From assembly GCF_012927085.1 (NCBI RefSeq), contig NZ_JABBFX010000001.1:2790001-2854000 (forward strand): a stretch of 64,000 bases of DNA. Direction: 5' to 3'. Every line of letters begins with the position of its first letter. The stretch's first letter is position 1. The notes under the pieces were generated by a model. It made no database searches, was not told where the DNA came from, and saw only the letters and a list, made by a program, of their open reading frames with translations. The position numbers and the translations under genes were made by a program. This document shows positions 26,518 to 35,444 of this stretch, one piece after another. Source of the stretch: Ramlibacter agri. Its GTDB lineage: Bacteria > Pseudomonadota > Gammaproteobacteria > Burkholderiales > Burkholderiaceae_C.

Positions 26518-27495
26518 CTAGCGCGCTGGTGCGGTTTTCCCCGCTGGCCCCAGGCCCTGGTAGAGGCGCAGTGCCTGCGCCGCCGTCTTCTCGTCGCACA
26601 CCAGCACCTTGGGCAGGCGGGCATGCAGCACCGCCGCGATGATCGCCGCCTTGTGCTGGCCGCCGGAAGCGACGATGACGGTGGGGATCCTGGCCAGCGC
26701 TTCCAGCGACGCCGTGATGGCGCGCTGGTTGACCGGGTGGTCGACCGGGCCGCCCGCAGCATCGAGGAAGCGGCCGACGATGTCGCCCACGGCGCGCGCG
26801 CGCTTCAGGCTGGCGATCGTCACGTCCCTGGGCAGGCCGTAGCGCACCAGCAGGGACTGCTCGCTGATGTCGCCCACGCTCAGGAGCGCGACGTCGTTGC
26901 TGGCCATTTCGGCAAACGACTCCTGGAACACGTCCTGCGCCACCAGCGTGTCGCGTGACTTCTGGCTGCCCGCATACAGTGGCGCCGCCAGGTAGCTGCA
27001 GCGCGCGCCCAGGCGCGTCGCCAGCGCGCTGGCCGTCTCGAAGGTGTTGATCTCCAGCCCGCGCGTGAGCCCGCCCATCATCGAGTTGACGTGGACGTCG
27101 GGCCAGTGGCCCGGCTTGACGAAGCGGATGGTCTCGCGCAGCGTCGCGCCCCAGCCCACGCCGATGCCGCGCACGCGCTGCGTCGCGAGGTGTCTCGAGA
27201 GGAACTCTCCGGCGGCGCGCCCCAGCAGCACCGGGATCTGCGCCGGGTCCTCGGGCGTCGGCACGATGGCGGCGTGCTGCAGGCCGCACACGCGTTTGAG
27301 CTCGGCTTCCAGCTCCACGCAACTGGCCAGGCGCGAATTGATGGTGATGCCCACCAGGCCGCTGGAGCGGGCCTCGCCCAGCAGGCGGTTCACCTTCAGG
27401 CGGGTCAGGCCCAGCTGCTCCGCGATGCGGTCCTGCGTCAGGCCTTCCATGTAGTAAAGCCAGGCCGCGCGCACCAGCACCTGCTCTTCGTCCAT
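26518..27495 (-). CDS. SorC/DeoR-like sugar-binding transcriptional regulator
   Basis: 325 residues from the ATG at 27495 with GGAG upstream. The N-terminus has a SorC-type HTH (VRAAWLYYMEGLTQDRIAEQLGLTRLKVNRLLGEARSSGLV). The C-terminal sugar/phosphate-binding domain has GIGVGWGATLRETIRFV, MGGLTRG and VASGGQHKAAIIAAVL. Effectors of the family are usually phosphorylated sugars or polyols. Divergent from the glycerol-1-phosphate dehydrogenase/Ugp operon, so a glycerol phosphate or related polyol phosphate is a good candidate effector (inference). Confidence 0.9.
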   Translation of the reverse strand: MDEEQVLVRAAWLYYMEGLTQDRIAEQLGLTRLKVNRLLGEARSSGLVGITINSRLASCVELEAELKRVCGLQHAAIVPTPEDPAQIPVLLGRAAGEFLSRHLATQRVRGIGVGWGATLRETIRFVKPGHWPDVHVNSMMGGLTRGLEINTFETASALATRLGARCSYLAAPLYAGSQKSRDTLVAQDVFQESFAEMASNDVALLSVGDISEQSLLVRYGLPRDVTIASLKRARAVGDIVGRFLDAAGGPVDHPVNQRAITASLEALARIPTVIVASGGQHKAAIIAAVLHARLPKVLVCDEKTAAQALRLYQGLGPAGKTAPAR

Positions 27496-27600
27496 CCGCG
27501 CCTCCGTGAATGCCCTGATGCTACTGCACGATGCAAAAGTTTTTACCATGATACAGTTGTTCAAACGAGGCCCGGCAAGCGGGCGGGCAAGCAACAAGAC
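27496..27600. promoter_or_regulatory. Divergent SorC / glycerol-1-phosphate dehydrogenase promoter region
   Basis: 105 bp between the two starts. The centre (about 27524-27570) is sharply AT-rich compared with its surroundings and contains TGCACGATGCA (two TGCA boxes three nt apart) and the run AAAAGTTTTTACC. I cannot fix -35/-10 hexamers with confidence, but this is where the SorC regulator would be expected to bind. Confidence 0.45.
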
Positions 27601-28986
27601 ATGGCAGGTTCCGATTCCATCTTGCAGGCGGCGGTGCGCGATGCGGCGGTCACGCGCGAAGTGCTCGTCGACCGCGGGGCCGCGGCCGCATTGCCGCTCG
27701 TGGCCATGCGCCGGGTTGCGGGGGCACGCTGGCTGGTGGTGGCCGACGACAACACCTGGGGCGCGGCCGGCGCAGCCGCCCACGAACAACTGCGCGCGCA
27801 GGGGGTGCTCACCGCCGAACCGCTCGTGCTGCCCGTCCGGCCGCGCGCCAAGCCAGACCTGGCCACGGCGCAAGGCATCGCGCAGCGGCTGCAGGAGAGC
27901 GACGCGCTACCCATTGCCGTGGGTTCCGGCGTCGTCAACGACCTGGCCAAGCACGCCGCGGCCCTGGCCGGCAAGCCTTACATCTGCGTCGCCACCGCGG
28001 CCTCCATGGACGGCTATGCGGCATCGGGCGCGGCGCTGCTGCAGGACGGCTTCAAGCGCACCTTGGCCTGCCCGCCGCCGGTGGCCGTGCTGGCGGACCC
28101 GGACGTGCTGGCCGCCGCGCCGCCCGCCATGGCGGGCTGGGGCTATGGCGACCTGGCCGGCAAGGCCGTGGCCGGCGCCGACTGGCTGCTGGCCGACGCG
28201 CTGGAGGTGGAAGCGATCAACCCGGCGCCCTTCGGCCTGGTGCAGGACCACCTGGGCGAATGGCTGGCGCAACCCGGGCGCCTGGCCGCGCGCGAGCCGC
28301 AAGCCCTGGGCGCATTGCTCTCGGGCCTGCTGGTGAGCGGCTTCGCGATGCAGGCCCACGGCAACTCGCGCCCGGCCAGCGGCAGCGACCACCAGTTCTC
28401 CCATTTGTGGGAGATGGAGAGCCTGCAGGTAGGCGGCCAGCCGGCGGCGCACGGCGCCTGCGTCGGCGTGGGCTGCGTGGCCATGCTCGCCTTGTACGAA
28501 TGGCTGCTGGCGCAGCCCGCCGCCGTCATCGCGCAAGCCAGCGCCCGCGATGCCCAGGACGGCGACGCGATCGCGCGCGAAGTCGAGGCCACGCTGGGCA
28601 GCGGCGAAGTCGCCGCCGCGGCGCTGCAGGAAATGAAGGCCAAGCGCGCCATCGGCAGCCGCCGCGAGCGCGTGCAGCGCTTCGTGCGCGTGTGGCCGCA
28701 ACTGCGCGCCACGCTGGCCGCGCGGCTGGTGGACGCTGTGGCGATGCAGCAGCGGCTGCGCGCCGCCGGCGCCCCGGCGCACCCCGCCGACCTGGGCATT
28801 TCGCATTCCACGCTGGCGGCCGACTACCGCCGCGCGCGCCTGATCCGCCGCCGCTACACGCTGCTGGATCTGCTGGAAGACCTCGGCTGGCTGGACGACG
28901 CCGTGGCCGACCTCTTTGCGCCCCGGGGCTTCTGGGGCCGGCAGGCCGACACGCTGCCGCACACCGCGCTCGAGGCGCATCCATGA
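27601..28986 (+). CDS. sn-glycerol-1-phosphate dehydrogenase (AraM/EgsA-like)
   Basis: 461 residues. The nucleotide-binding part has PIAVGSGVVNDLAKHAAALAGKPYICVATAASMDGYAASGAAL, the core motif of glycerol-1-phosphate dehydrogenases. The metal site is present: GSDHQFSHLWEM and AHGACVGVG hold the expected histidines. Archaea use this reaction (dihydroxyacetone phosphate to G1P) for ether lipids; bacterial homologues such as Bacillus AraM make G1P for other lipids, and related enzymes serve in polyol-phosphate breakdown. First gene of the Ugp-like operon, where it probably oxidises G1P to dihydroxyacetone phosphate (inference). Somewhat longer than AraM by its C-terminus. Confidence 0.88.
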   Translation: MAGSDSILQAAVRDAAVTREVLVDRGAAAALPLVAMRRVAGARWLVVADDNTWGAAGAAAHEQLRAQGVLTAEPLVLPVRPRAKPDLATAQGIAQRLQESDALPIAVGSGVVNDLAKHAAALAGKPYICVATAASMDGYAASGAALLQDGFKRTLACPPPVAVLADPDVLAAAPPAMAGWGYGDLAGKAVAGADWLLADALEVEAINPAPFGLVQDHLGEWLAQPGRLAAREPQALGALLSGLLVSGFAMQAHGNSRPASGSDHQFSHLWEMESLQVGGQPAAHGACVGVGCVAMLALYEWLLAQPAAVIAQASARDAQDGDAIAREVEATLGSGEVAAAALQEMKAKRAIGSRRERVQRFVRVWPQLRATLAARLVDAVAMQQRLRAAGAPAHPADLGISHSTLAADYRRARLIRRRYTLLDLLEDLGWLDDAVADLFAPRGFWGRQADTLPHTALEAHP

Positions 28987-29003
28987 ACCAAGGAGACATC
29001 GTC

Positions 29004-30326
29004 ATGAAGCTGGCCAGACGTACTTTGGCGCTGGGCGCCGCCGCCCTGTTGGCCCTGAACGCGCTGCCCGCCGCCGCGGCCGAACCGGTGCAGGTGCAGT
29101 GGTGGCATGCCATGAGCGGCGTGCTCGGCGAGCGGGTGGACGAACTGACGAAGAAGTTCAACGCCTCGCAGCAGAAGTACGTGGTGGTCGCCACCTACAA
29201 GGGCAACTACGACGAGTTGATCAACGGCACCATCGCGGCCTACCGCGCCAAGCGCGCGCCGCAGCTGGTGCAGATCTACGAGCGCGGCTTCATGACGATG
29301 CTGCTGTCGGACGCCACGCTGCCGGTGCAGGACCTGCTGACGCAGCGCAACTACCAGGTCGACTGGAACGACTTCGTGCGGCCAGTGGCCGGCTTCTACA
29401 GCTACAAGGGCAAGCTGATGGCGATGCCCTTCAACTCGTCGTCGCCCATCCTCTGGTACAACAAGACGCACTTCGAGAAGGCGGGCTTCGCCAAGCCCGG
29501 CGAGACCTGGCAGGAGCTGGAAAAGCAGCTGTACACCATCAAGCAGAAGGGCATCTCCGCCTGCGGCTCGGTGCTGGCCGGTGACTACCACTGGAGCCTG
29601 ATCGAGAACTACAGCGCCATCAACGACCTGCCTTACGCCACCAAGGCCAACGGCTACAAGGGGCTGGACACCGAGTTCGTCTACAACAAGACGCTGGTGG
29701 TGCAGCAGGTGGCGCGCGTCAAGAAGTGGATCGACGACGGCGTGATGGAGATCGCCGGCCAGGGCTTGAGCCCCGAGCAGCTGTTTACTTCCGGCAAGTG
29801 CTCCACCTACTTCGCCTCCACCGCCGCCCACAGCGGCATCGAGCGCAACGCCAGGATCGACTGGAGCGCCACCTACCTGCCCTGGGAGCAGGGCAAGACG
29901 CCGAAGAACAGCACCATCGGCGGCGCGGCGCTGTGGGTGCTGAAGGGCGGCAAGCCGGCCGAATACGACGGCGCAGCCGCCTTCCTGGCCTACTTGGCCA
30001 AGCCGGAGACGCAGGTGTGGTGGCACAAGGTGACCGGCTACGTGCCGCTGACCGACAAGGCCTACCAGATGGCCAAGATCGAGGGCTACTACAAGGACCA
30101 CCCGACGCGCGAGATCGCCATCTTGCAGCTGGGCCGCGGCACGCCCACCGACAATTCGCTGGGCTTCCACTTCGGCAACTTCACGCAGACCATGTTCGCG
30201 CAGCGCGAGGAGTTCGACGCCATGGTGGCGGGCAAGAAGACGCCGCAGGCCGCCATGGACGCCGCGGTCGCGCGCGGCAACGACGTCCTGCGGCAGTACG
30301 AGAAGTTGAACAAGGGCAAGTACTAG
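29004..30326 (+). CDS. ugpB: Glycerol-3-phosphate-type ABC transporter, substrate-binding protein
   Basis: 440 residues from the ATG at 29004 (AAGGAGA 8 nt upstream); an earlier ATG at 28983 is less well placed. The signal peptide MKLARRTLALGAAALLALNALPAAAA is cut near residue 26. The mature chain has VQWWHAMSGVLGERVDELTKKFNASQ, YKGNYDELINGTIAAYRAKRAPQLVQIYERG, and MPFNSSSPILWYNKTHFEKAGF, close to UgpB, which binds glycerol-3-phosphate or glycerophosphodiesters. The order UgpB-A-E-Q supports the role. The binding-pocket residues were not compared in detail, so the exact ligand (sn-1 or sn-3 isomer) is unknown. Confidence 0.9.
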   Translation: MKLARRTLALGAAALLALNALPAAAAEPVQVQWWHAMSGVLGERVDELTKKFNASQQKYVVVATYKGNYDELINGTIAAYRAKRAPQLVQIYERGFMTMLLSDATLPVQDLLTQRNYQVDWNDFVRPVAGFYSYKGKLMAMPFNSSSPILWYNKTHFEKAGFAKPGETWQELEKQLYTIKQKGISACGSVLAGDYHWSLIENYSAINDLPYATKANGYKGLDTEFVYNKTLVVQQVARVKKWIDDGVMEIAGQGLSPEQLFTSGKCSTYFASTAAHSGIERNARIDWSATYLPWEQGKTPKNSTIGGAALWVLKGGKPAEYDGAAAFLAYLAKPETQVWWHKVTGYVPLTDKAYQMAKIEGYYKDHPTREIAILQLGRGTPTDNSLGFHFGNFTQTMFAQREEFDAMVAGKKTPQAAMDAAVARGNDVLRQYEKLNKGKY

Positions 30327-30337
30327 GACGGCTGGCG

Positions 30338-31246
30338 ATGGGGAGAGCAAGCGACGAGGGCCTGAAGCGGGCGCACTTCAAGGAGGTGCGCCTGCCGGTA
30401 CTGCTGCTGGTGCCGCAGCTGGGCATCCTGCTGCTGTTCTTCTTCATCCCCTCGCTGCGGGCGCTGACGCAGGCCTTCCTGCTGTCCGACCCCTTCGGGA
30501 ACACAGTGCAGTTCGCCGGCCTGCAGAACTTCACCGAGCTGCTGGCCAGCGAGAGCTATCGCAACTCGATCCAGGTCACGGTGGTCTTCACGCTGGCGCA
30601 GAACGCGCTGACCCTGGCGTCGGCGCTGGTGCTGGCCTTCGCGTCGGACCGCATCATCCGCGGCAAGGGGCTGTACAAGGCCATCATCCTGCTGCCCTAT
30701 GCCATCGCGCCGGTGATCGCCGGCATCCTGTGGGCCTTCCTGTTCAATCCGGCCGTGGGGCCGCTGGCCCAGTTGCTCCATCGCGCAGGCATCGCGTGGG
30801 ACCCGAACCGCAGCGGCACCGACGCGATGGTGCTGGTGGTGCTGGCCGCCTCGTGGAAGCACATCTGCTACAACTACATCTTCCTGCTCGCGGGGCTGCT
30901 GGCGATTCCGTCGTCGCTGCTGGAGGCCGCGGCCGTCGATGGCGCCAAGCCCTTGCGGCGCTTCTTCACCATCGGGCTGCCGCTGCTGGGGCCCACGCTG
31001 TTCTTCCTGGCCGTGATGAATTTCGTCTACGGCTTCTTCGAGGTGTTCGCCATCATCGACGCCGTCACCAAAGGCGGCCCGGCCGGCGCGACCAACGTGC
31101 TGGTCTACAAGGTGTTCACCGACGGCTTCGTCAACCTCGACCTGGGCTCGTCGGCCGCGCAGTCGGTGATCCTGATGGCGTTCGCGCTGCTCATGACGCT
31201 GCTGCAGTTCCGCTACGTCGAGCGCAACGTCAACTACGACGTCTGA
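30338..31246 (+). CDS. ugpA: Glycerol-3-phosphate-type ABC transporter permease
   Basis: 302 residues, 11 nt after the UgpB-like gene. Six membrane helices are visible. RLPVLLLVPQLGILLLFFFIPSLRALTQAF opens the protein, YKAIILLPYAIAPVIAGILWAFLF follows, and SSLLEAAAVDGAKPLRRFFTIGLPLLGPTLFFL is the EAA loop that couples to an ATPase. Highest similarity by eye is to UgpA/MalF-type permeases. It partners the next permease gene. Confidence 0.93.
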   Translation: MGRASDEGLKRAHFKEVRLPVLLLVPQLGILLLFFFIPSLRALTQAFLLSDPFGNTVQFAGLQNFTELLASESYRNSIQVTVVFTLAQNALTLASALVLAFASDRIIRGKGLYKAIILLPYAIAPVIAGILWAFLFNPAVGPLAQLLHRAGIAWDPNRSGTDAMVLVVLAASWKHICYNYIFLLAGLLAIPSSLLEAAAVDGAKPLRRFFTIGLPLLGPTLFFLAVMNFVYGFFEVFAIIDAVTKGGPAGATNVLVYKVFTDGFVNLDLGSSAAQSVILMAFALLMTLLQFRYVERNVNYDV

Positions 31247-31252
31247 ACCCGC

Positions 31253-32173
31253 ATGGTCGAACGCACGCCCATCCTCGACGGCATCTGCCACGCCATCCTG
31301 CTGGCCGGCGTGGCCATGGTCTGCGTGCCGCTGTACCTGGCCTTCGTCGCCGGCTCGCTGACCATCGAGCAGGTGCAGCAGGTGCCGCTGCCGTGGACGC
31401 CGGGCGGCGAGTTCCTGGCCAACCTGGACACGGCCTGGACCAAGGGCCATTTCCGGCAGCTGTTCGTCAACTCCTTCGTGGTGTCCTGCGGCATCACTGC
31501 CGGCAAGATCGCCGTGTCGCTGCTGTCCGCGTTTGCCATCACCTATTTCCGCTTCCCGTTCCGGATGACGGCGTTCTGGCTGATCTTCGTGTCGCTGATG
31601 CTGCCGATCGAAGTGCGCATCTCGCCGACCTACGAGGCCGTGGCCAACGCGGCGCTGCCGCTGCAGTGGTTGGCCGATGCCCTGCACCTGGCGGGCGCCT
31701 GGCAATGGCTCACGGGCCACGAGGTCGAGATCCAGCTCGAATGGAACATGGTCAACACCTACCAGGGCTTGATCCTGCCGCTGATGGCTTCGGCCTCGGC
31801 GACCTTCCTGTTCCGCCAGTTCTTCCTGACGGTGCCCGAGGAGCTTTGCGAAGCCGCGCGCCTGGATGGCGCTTCGCCCATGCACTTCTTCTGGACCGTG
31901 CTGCTGCCGCTGTCGCGGTCCAACATGGTGGCGCTGGCCATCATCCTGTTCCTCTACGGCTGGAACCAGTACCTGTGGCCGCTGCTCTTCACCACCGACA
32001 AGGACATGGCGACCGCGGTGGTGGGCCTGAAGCAGCTGATCCCGCGGGCGGACTCGCAGCCGGCGTGGAACGTGGCCATGGCGGCCGCCTTGCTGACGAT
32101 GCTGCCGCCGGTGGTGGTGGTCGCCGTCCTGCAGCGGTCCTTCGTGAAGGGCCTGGTGGACAGCAGCAAATGA
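31253..32173 (+). CDS. ugpE: Glycerol-3-phosphate-type ABC transporter permease
   Basis: 306 residues, 6 nt after the UgpA-like stop. MVERTPILDGICHAILLAGVAMVCVPLYLAFVAGSLT is the UgpE-like N-terminus. LSAFAITYFRFPFRMTAFWLIFVSLMLPIEVRISPTYE and the EAA loop PEELCEAARLDGASPMHFFWTVLLPLSRSN follow. The pair UgpA/UgpE normally requires the ATPase UgpC, but no ATPase gene exists in this operon. The next gene begins 18 nt downstream and encodes the phosphodiesterase. Confidence 0.93.
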   Translation: MVERTPILDGICHAILLAGVAMVCVPLYLAFVAGSLTIEQVQQVPLPWTPGGEFLANLDTAWTKGHFRQLFVNSFVVSCGITAGKIAVSLLSAFAITYFRFPFRMTAFWLIFVSLMLPIEVRISPTYEAVANAALPLQWLADALHLAGAWQWLTGHEVEIQLEWNMVNTYQGLILPLMASASATFLFRQFFLTVPEELCEAARLDGASPMHFFWTVLLPLSRSNMVALAIILFLYGWNQYLWPLLFTTDKDMATAVVGLKQLIPRADSQPAWNVAMAAALLTMLPPVVVVAVLQRSFVKGLVDSSK

Positions 32174-32191
32174 AGGAAGGAGATTTCACCG

Positions 32192-32944
32192 ATGATCATC
32201 GTCGGCCATCGCGGCGCCCGTAACCTCTGGCCCGAGAACAGCCTGTCGGGCTTCCGGCGCCTCCTGGCCACGGGGGCCGACGCCGTGGAGTTCGACGTCC
32301 ACGAGACGAAGGACCAGGTGCCGGTCGTGATCCACGACCCCACGCTCGATCGCACGACGCAGTCCACCGGCGCCATCCGCGATCTCGACGCAAGCCTGGT
32401 GCTGGCCACGCCGCTGCGGCCCGGGCAGGGCGAGCAGGGCGGACCGGCGGGCGAATGCGTGCCCTCGCTGGACGAGGTGCTGGCCCTGTTCAAGCCCACG
32501 CAGATGGAACTGCACGTCGAGATCAAGACCAATGCGGCGGGCGAGGTGGCGCCGGCGGCGATCCAGCGGCTGGTGAAGAAGCTGCACGACGCGGGCGTGG
32601 CTGACCGGAGCATCCTCACCTGCTTCGTGCCGCAGGTGCTGGAGCAGGTGACGCAAGCGTGGCCGCAGGGCCGCGTGCTGGCCTCGCTGGACCACCGCTC
32701 GGCCGAGATGCTGGGCGGCATCGGGGCCGCGCTGGCGCGCTATGCCGCCATCCCGAACTGCCTGGTCGCCGTGCAGAAGGCCTTGCTGGAGGCGACCTGG
32801 AACCAGTGCATGGCGGTGCTGGGCGGGCAGCGGCTGGGCGTGTGGGTGATCAACGAGCCCGACGAGATCCGCCACTGGATGCAGATGCCGATCCGGCAGA
32901 TCACCACCGACCGGCCGGATCTCGCCATGGCGGCGCGTGGCTGA
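32192..32944 (+). CDS. ugpQ: Glycerophosphodiester phosphodiesterase
   Basis: 250 residues. VGHRGARNLWPENSLSGFRRLL, AVEFDVHETKDQVPVVIHDPTLDRTTQSTG and LHVEIKT carry the metal and catalytic residues (HR, E, D, H, E, K) of the TIM-barrel GDPD family. The enzyme releases sn-glycerol-3-phosphate and an alcohol from glycerophosphodiesters such as glycerophosphocholine. No signal peptide, so it acts in the cytoplasm on imported diesters, as E. coli UgpQ does. GGAGATTT precedes the ATG, and its 3' end lies 4 nt before the phosphatase start. Confidence 0.93.
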   Translation: MIIVGHRGARNLWPENSLSGFRRLLATGADAVEFDVHETKDQVPVVIHDPTLDRTTQSTGAIRDLDASLVLATPLRPGQGEQGGPAGECVPSLDEVLALFKPTQMELHVEIKTNAAGEVAPAAIQRLVKKLHDAGVADRSILTCFVPQVLEQVTQAWPQGRVLASLDHRSAEMLGGIGAALARYAAIPNCLVAVQKALLEATWNQCMAVLGGQRLGVWVINEPDEIRHWMQMPIRQITTDRPDLAMAARG

Positions 32945-32948
32945 GAGC

Positions 32949-34481
32949 ATGCCGTCGCTGAGACGCCGCCGCCTGCTGGGGGGCGCGGTCGCGGCCGCGT
33001 CGCTGGCCTGTCCGTCGCTGAGCCTGCGCGCCCAGGCCTGGCGCGGCCCCTACCCGTTCACGCTGGGCGTGGCTTCGGGTTGCCCGACCCCCGAGGGCGT
33101 GGTGCTGTGGACGCGGCTGGCGCCCGAGCCGCTGCAGGGCGGCGGCATGGGCGAAACCGCGGTGGACGTGCACTGGGAACTGGCGCGCGACGAAGCCTTC
33201 ACGCGCATCGCCGCGCGCGGCAAGGTGCAGGCCACGGCGGCCGATGCGCACTCGGTGCGCGTGGAACTCCGCGGCCTGGAGCCCGGGCGCCACTACTGGT
33301 ACCGCTTCACCGCCGGCGGCGCGCGCAGCGCCACGGGCCGCACCCGCACCGCGCCGGCCTTGGACAGCGACGCGCCGGTCCGCTTTGCATTCGCCTCGTG
33401 CCAGCAGTACGAGCAGGGCTACTTCTCCGCTTACCGCGACATGGCGGCCCAGCCGCTGGACCTGGTGGTGCACCTGGGCGACTACATCTACGAGAACTCG
33501 TGGGGCTCGCGCCTCGTGCGCCACCACGAAGCCGGCATCCCCACCGAGCTGGCGGAGTTTCGCGACCGCTATGCGCTGTACAAGTCCGATCGCGACCTGC
33601 AGGCCGCGCACGCCGCCTGCCCGTGGCTGGTGAGCTGGGACGACCACGAGGTCGCCAACGACTACACCGGCGACGTGTCGCCGCGCATGGCGGACCCGGC
33701 CCGCTTCCTGGCGGTGCGCGCCGCCGCCTACCAGGCCTGGTACGAGCACATGCCGGTGCCGGCCAGCGCGCGCCCGCAAGGGCCTGACGCGCGCATCTAC
33801 GCGCGCTACCGCTTCGGCCGGATGGTGGACCTGGTCATGCTCGATGGCCGCCAATACCGGTCGCACCACGCCTGCGTGCCGGCGACCACGGCCGCGCCAC
33901 TGGTGGATTGCCCCGATCGGCTGGACCCGAGCCGCACCTTCCTGGGCGCGCAGCAGGAGGCCTGGCTGGCGAGCGAGCTGGCGTTGCCCGCCACGCAGTG
34001 GACGGTGATCGCCCAGCCCACCCTGCTGGCGAGCGCGGAGCGCGCCAGGCCGCCCGGGCACGGCTACTGGATGGACGGCTGGGACGGCTACGCCGCCGCG
34101 CGCGACCGCCTGCTCGAGACGCTGGCCACGCGCCGCCCGCGCAACGCCATCGTCGCCAGCGGCGACGTCCATGCATTCTGGGCGGCCGACCTGCGGCGCC
34201 AGCCCGATGCGCCGGTGCTGGCCGCGGAGTTCGTCGGCGGCGCCATCACCTCGGAAGGGCCCAGTGCGGCCAGCGTGGCCAACATGCTGGCGCGCAACCC
34301 GCACCTGAAGTACGGGCGGGGCGACCGGCGCGGCTACGCCATCGCCGACGTGGACGGCAAGCGCTGCGCCGTGGAGTTCCGCGCAGCCGATGACGAGAAG
34401 GAAGCAGCGTCGGCGGTGCGCACCTTGAAGCGCTTCGTGGTGGCCGACGGTGCGGCCGGCGTCCAGCTGGCAGGCGGCTGA
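32949..34481 (+). CDS. PhoD-like alkaline phosphatase / phosphodiesterase
   Basis: 510 residues from the ATG at 32949; a GTG at 32937 in the same frame is possible and would overlap the phosphodiesterase end. The N-terminus SLRRRRLLGGAVAAASLACPSLSLRAQ is a Tat-type leader (RR motif). A Fn3-like domain (GVVLWTRLAPEPLQGG) is followed by the PhoD core: FAFASCQQYEQGYFSAYRDM, LVVHLGDYIYE, SWDDHEVANDY and ASGDVHAFW, which hold the Fe/Ca ligands. PhoD enzymes are exported and split phosphomono- and diesters. Here it could supply the Ugp system with glycerol phosphate from the periplasm (inference). Confidence 0.92.
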   Translation: MPSLRRRRLLGGAVAAASLACPSLSLRAQAWRGPYPFTLGVASGCPTPEGVVLWTRLAPEPLQGGGMGETAVDVHWELARDEAFTRIAARGKVQATAADAHSVRVELRGLEPGRHYWYRFTAGGARSATGRTRTAPALDSDAPVRFAFASCQQYEQGYFSAYRDMAAQPLDLVVHLGDYIYENSWGSRLVRHHEAGIPTELAEFRDRYALYKSDRDLQAAHAACPWLVSWDDHEVANDYTGDVSPRMADPARFLAVRAAAYQAWYEHMPVPASARPQGPDARIYARYRFGRMVDLVMLDGRQYRSHHACVPATTAAPLVDCPDRLDPSRTFLGAQQEAWLASELALPATQWTVIAQPTLLASAERARPPGHGYWMDGWDGYAAARDRLLETLATRRPRNAIVASGDVHAFWAADLRRQPDAPVLAAEFVGGAITSEGPSAASVANMLARNPHLKYGRGDRRGYAIADVDGKRCAVEFRAADDEKEAASAVRTLKRFVVADGAAGVQLAGG

Positions 34482-34540
34482 GCGCCTTTTTCCGGATTGG
34501 ATCGGCTTCCGGCGCGCATGGCCGGCAAGATAATCGCGGC

Positions 34541-35407
34541 ATGAGCTCCCTTGTCTCCGAACGCATGACCCAGCTGCGCGGCTGGGAAGGCCGCAGCGAG
34601 ACGGTGGCCGACGACATCACGCCGACTCCCGTCCGCCTGCTCTCCGCCACGCTGGACCGGCCCGACCCGGAGCCGCTGCCCGGCACGGAGCTGCCGCCGC
34701 TGTGGCACTGGCTGTACTTCCTGCCGCGGCATGGACAGAGTGAGTTGGGCCCTGACGGCCACGCGCGCCTGGGCGGCTTCCTGCCGCCGGTGCCGCTGCC
34801 GCGCCGCATGTGGGCGGGCGGCCGCCTGCAGTGGCACGCGCCGTTGCGCGTGGGCGAGCGCGTGGAGCGCATCTCGCGCATCGCGTCCGTGAGCCACAAG
34901 GCTGGCCGCAGCGGCGACCTTGTCTTTGTACTGGTGCAGCACGAAGTGCACAACGCCAACGGCCTCGCGCTGAGCGAGGAGCACGACATCGTCTACCGCG
35001 CGCCGCCGCAGCCCGGCGACCCGGTGCCGCCGCCGCAAGCCGCGCCGCGCGATGCGCCGTGGTCGCGCGAGATCGCGCCGGACCCGGTGCTGCTGTTCCG
35101 CTATTCGGCGCTCACCTTCAACGGCCACCGCATCCACTACGACCGCAGCTACGTGACCGAGGTGGAAGGCTACCCGGGCCTCATCGTGCACGGCCCGCTG
35201 ATCGCTACCTTGCTGGTGGACCTGGTGCGGCGCGAGCGGCCTGGCGCGGCGCTGCGCAAGTTCAGCTTCAAGGCCGTGCGGCCGATCTTCGACCTGCATG
35301 CGTTCCACGTCTGCGGCGAACCGTCGGCGGACGACCGCAGCGTGCGCCTGTGGGCGCAGGATCACGAAGGCTGGCTGGCGATGCAGGCCGAGGCCGAATT
35401 CGCCTGA
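34541..35407 (+). CDS. MaoC-like acyl-CoA hydratase (FAS1/mesaconyl-CoA hydratase type)
   Basis: 288 residues forming two hotdog domains. WHWLYFLPRHGQSELGPDGHARLGGFLPPVPLPRRMWAGGRLQWHAPLRVGE is the N-terminal one. FRYSALTFNGHRIHYDRSYVTEVEGYPGLIVHGPLIATLL is the hydratase motif with the catalytic Asp/His pair (R-I-H-Y-D). Such double-hotdog proteins include mesaconyl-C4-CoA hydratase and other enzymes of acyl-CoA breakdown. Substrate unknown. Followed 37 bp later by a 3-hydroxyisobutyrate-dehydrogenase-like gene. Confidence 0.85.
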   Translation: MSSLVSERMTQLRGWEGRSETVADDITPTPVRLLSATLDRPDPEPLPGTELPPLWHWLYFLPRHGQSELGPDGHARLGGFLPPVPLPRRMWAGGRLQWHAPLRVGERVERISRIASVSHKAGRSGDLVFVLVQHEVHNANGLALSEEHDIVYRAPPQPGDPVPPPQAAPRDAPWSREIAPDPVLLFRYSALTFNGHRIHYDRSYVTEVEGYPGLIVHGPLIATLLVDLVRRERPGAALRKFSFKAVRPIFDLHAFHVCGEPSADDRSVRLWAQDHEGWLAMQAEAEFA

Positions 35408-35444
35408 CACAATCAGTCCATACGCAATCGAACGGAGACGAGTG

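Noticed and set aside
27091-27600. Extension of the G1P dehydrogenase by 170 codons upstream
   Set aside because: It would run antisense through the SorC gene and the divergent promoter; the dehydrogenase fold starts at the ATG at 27601.
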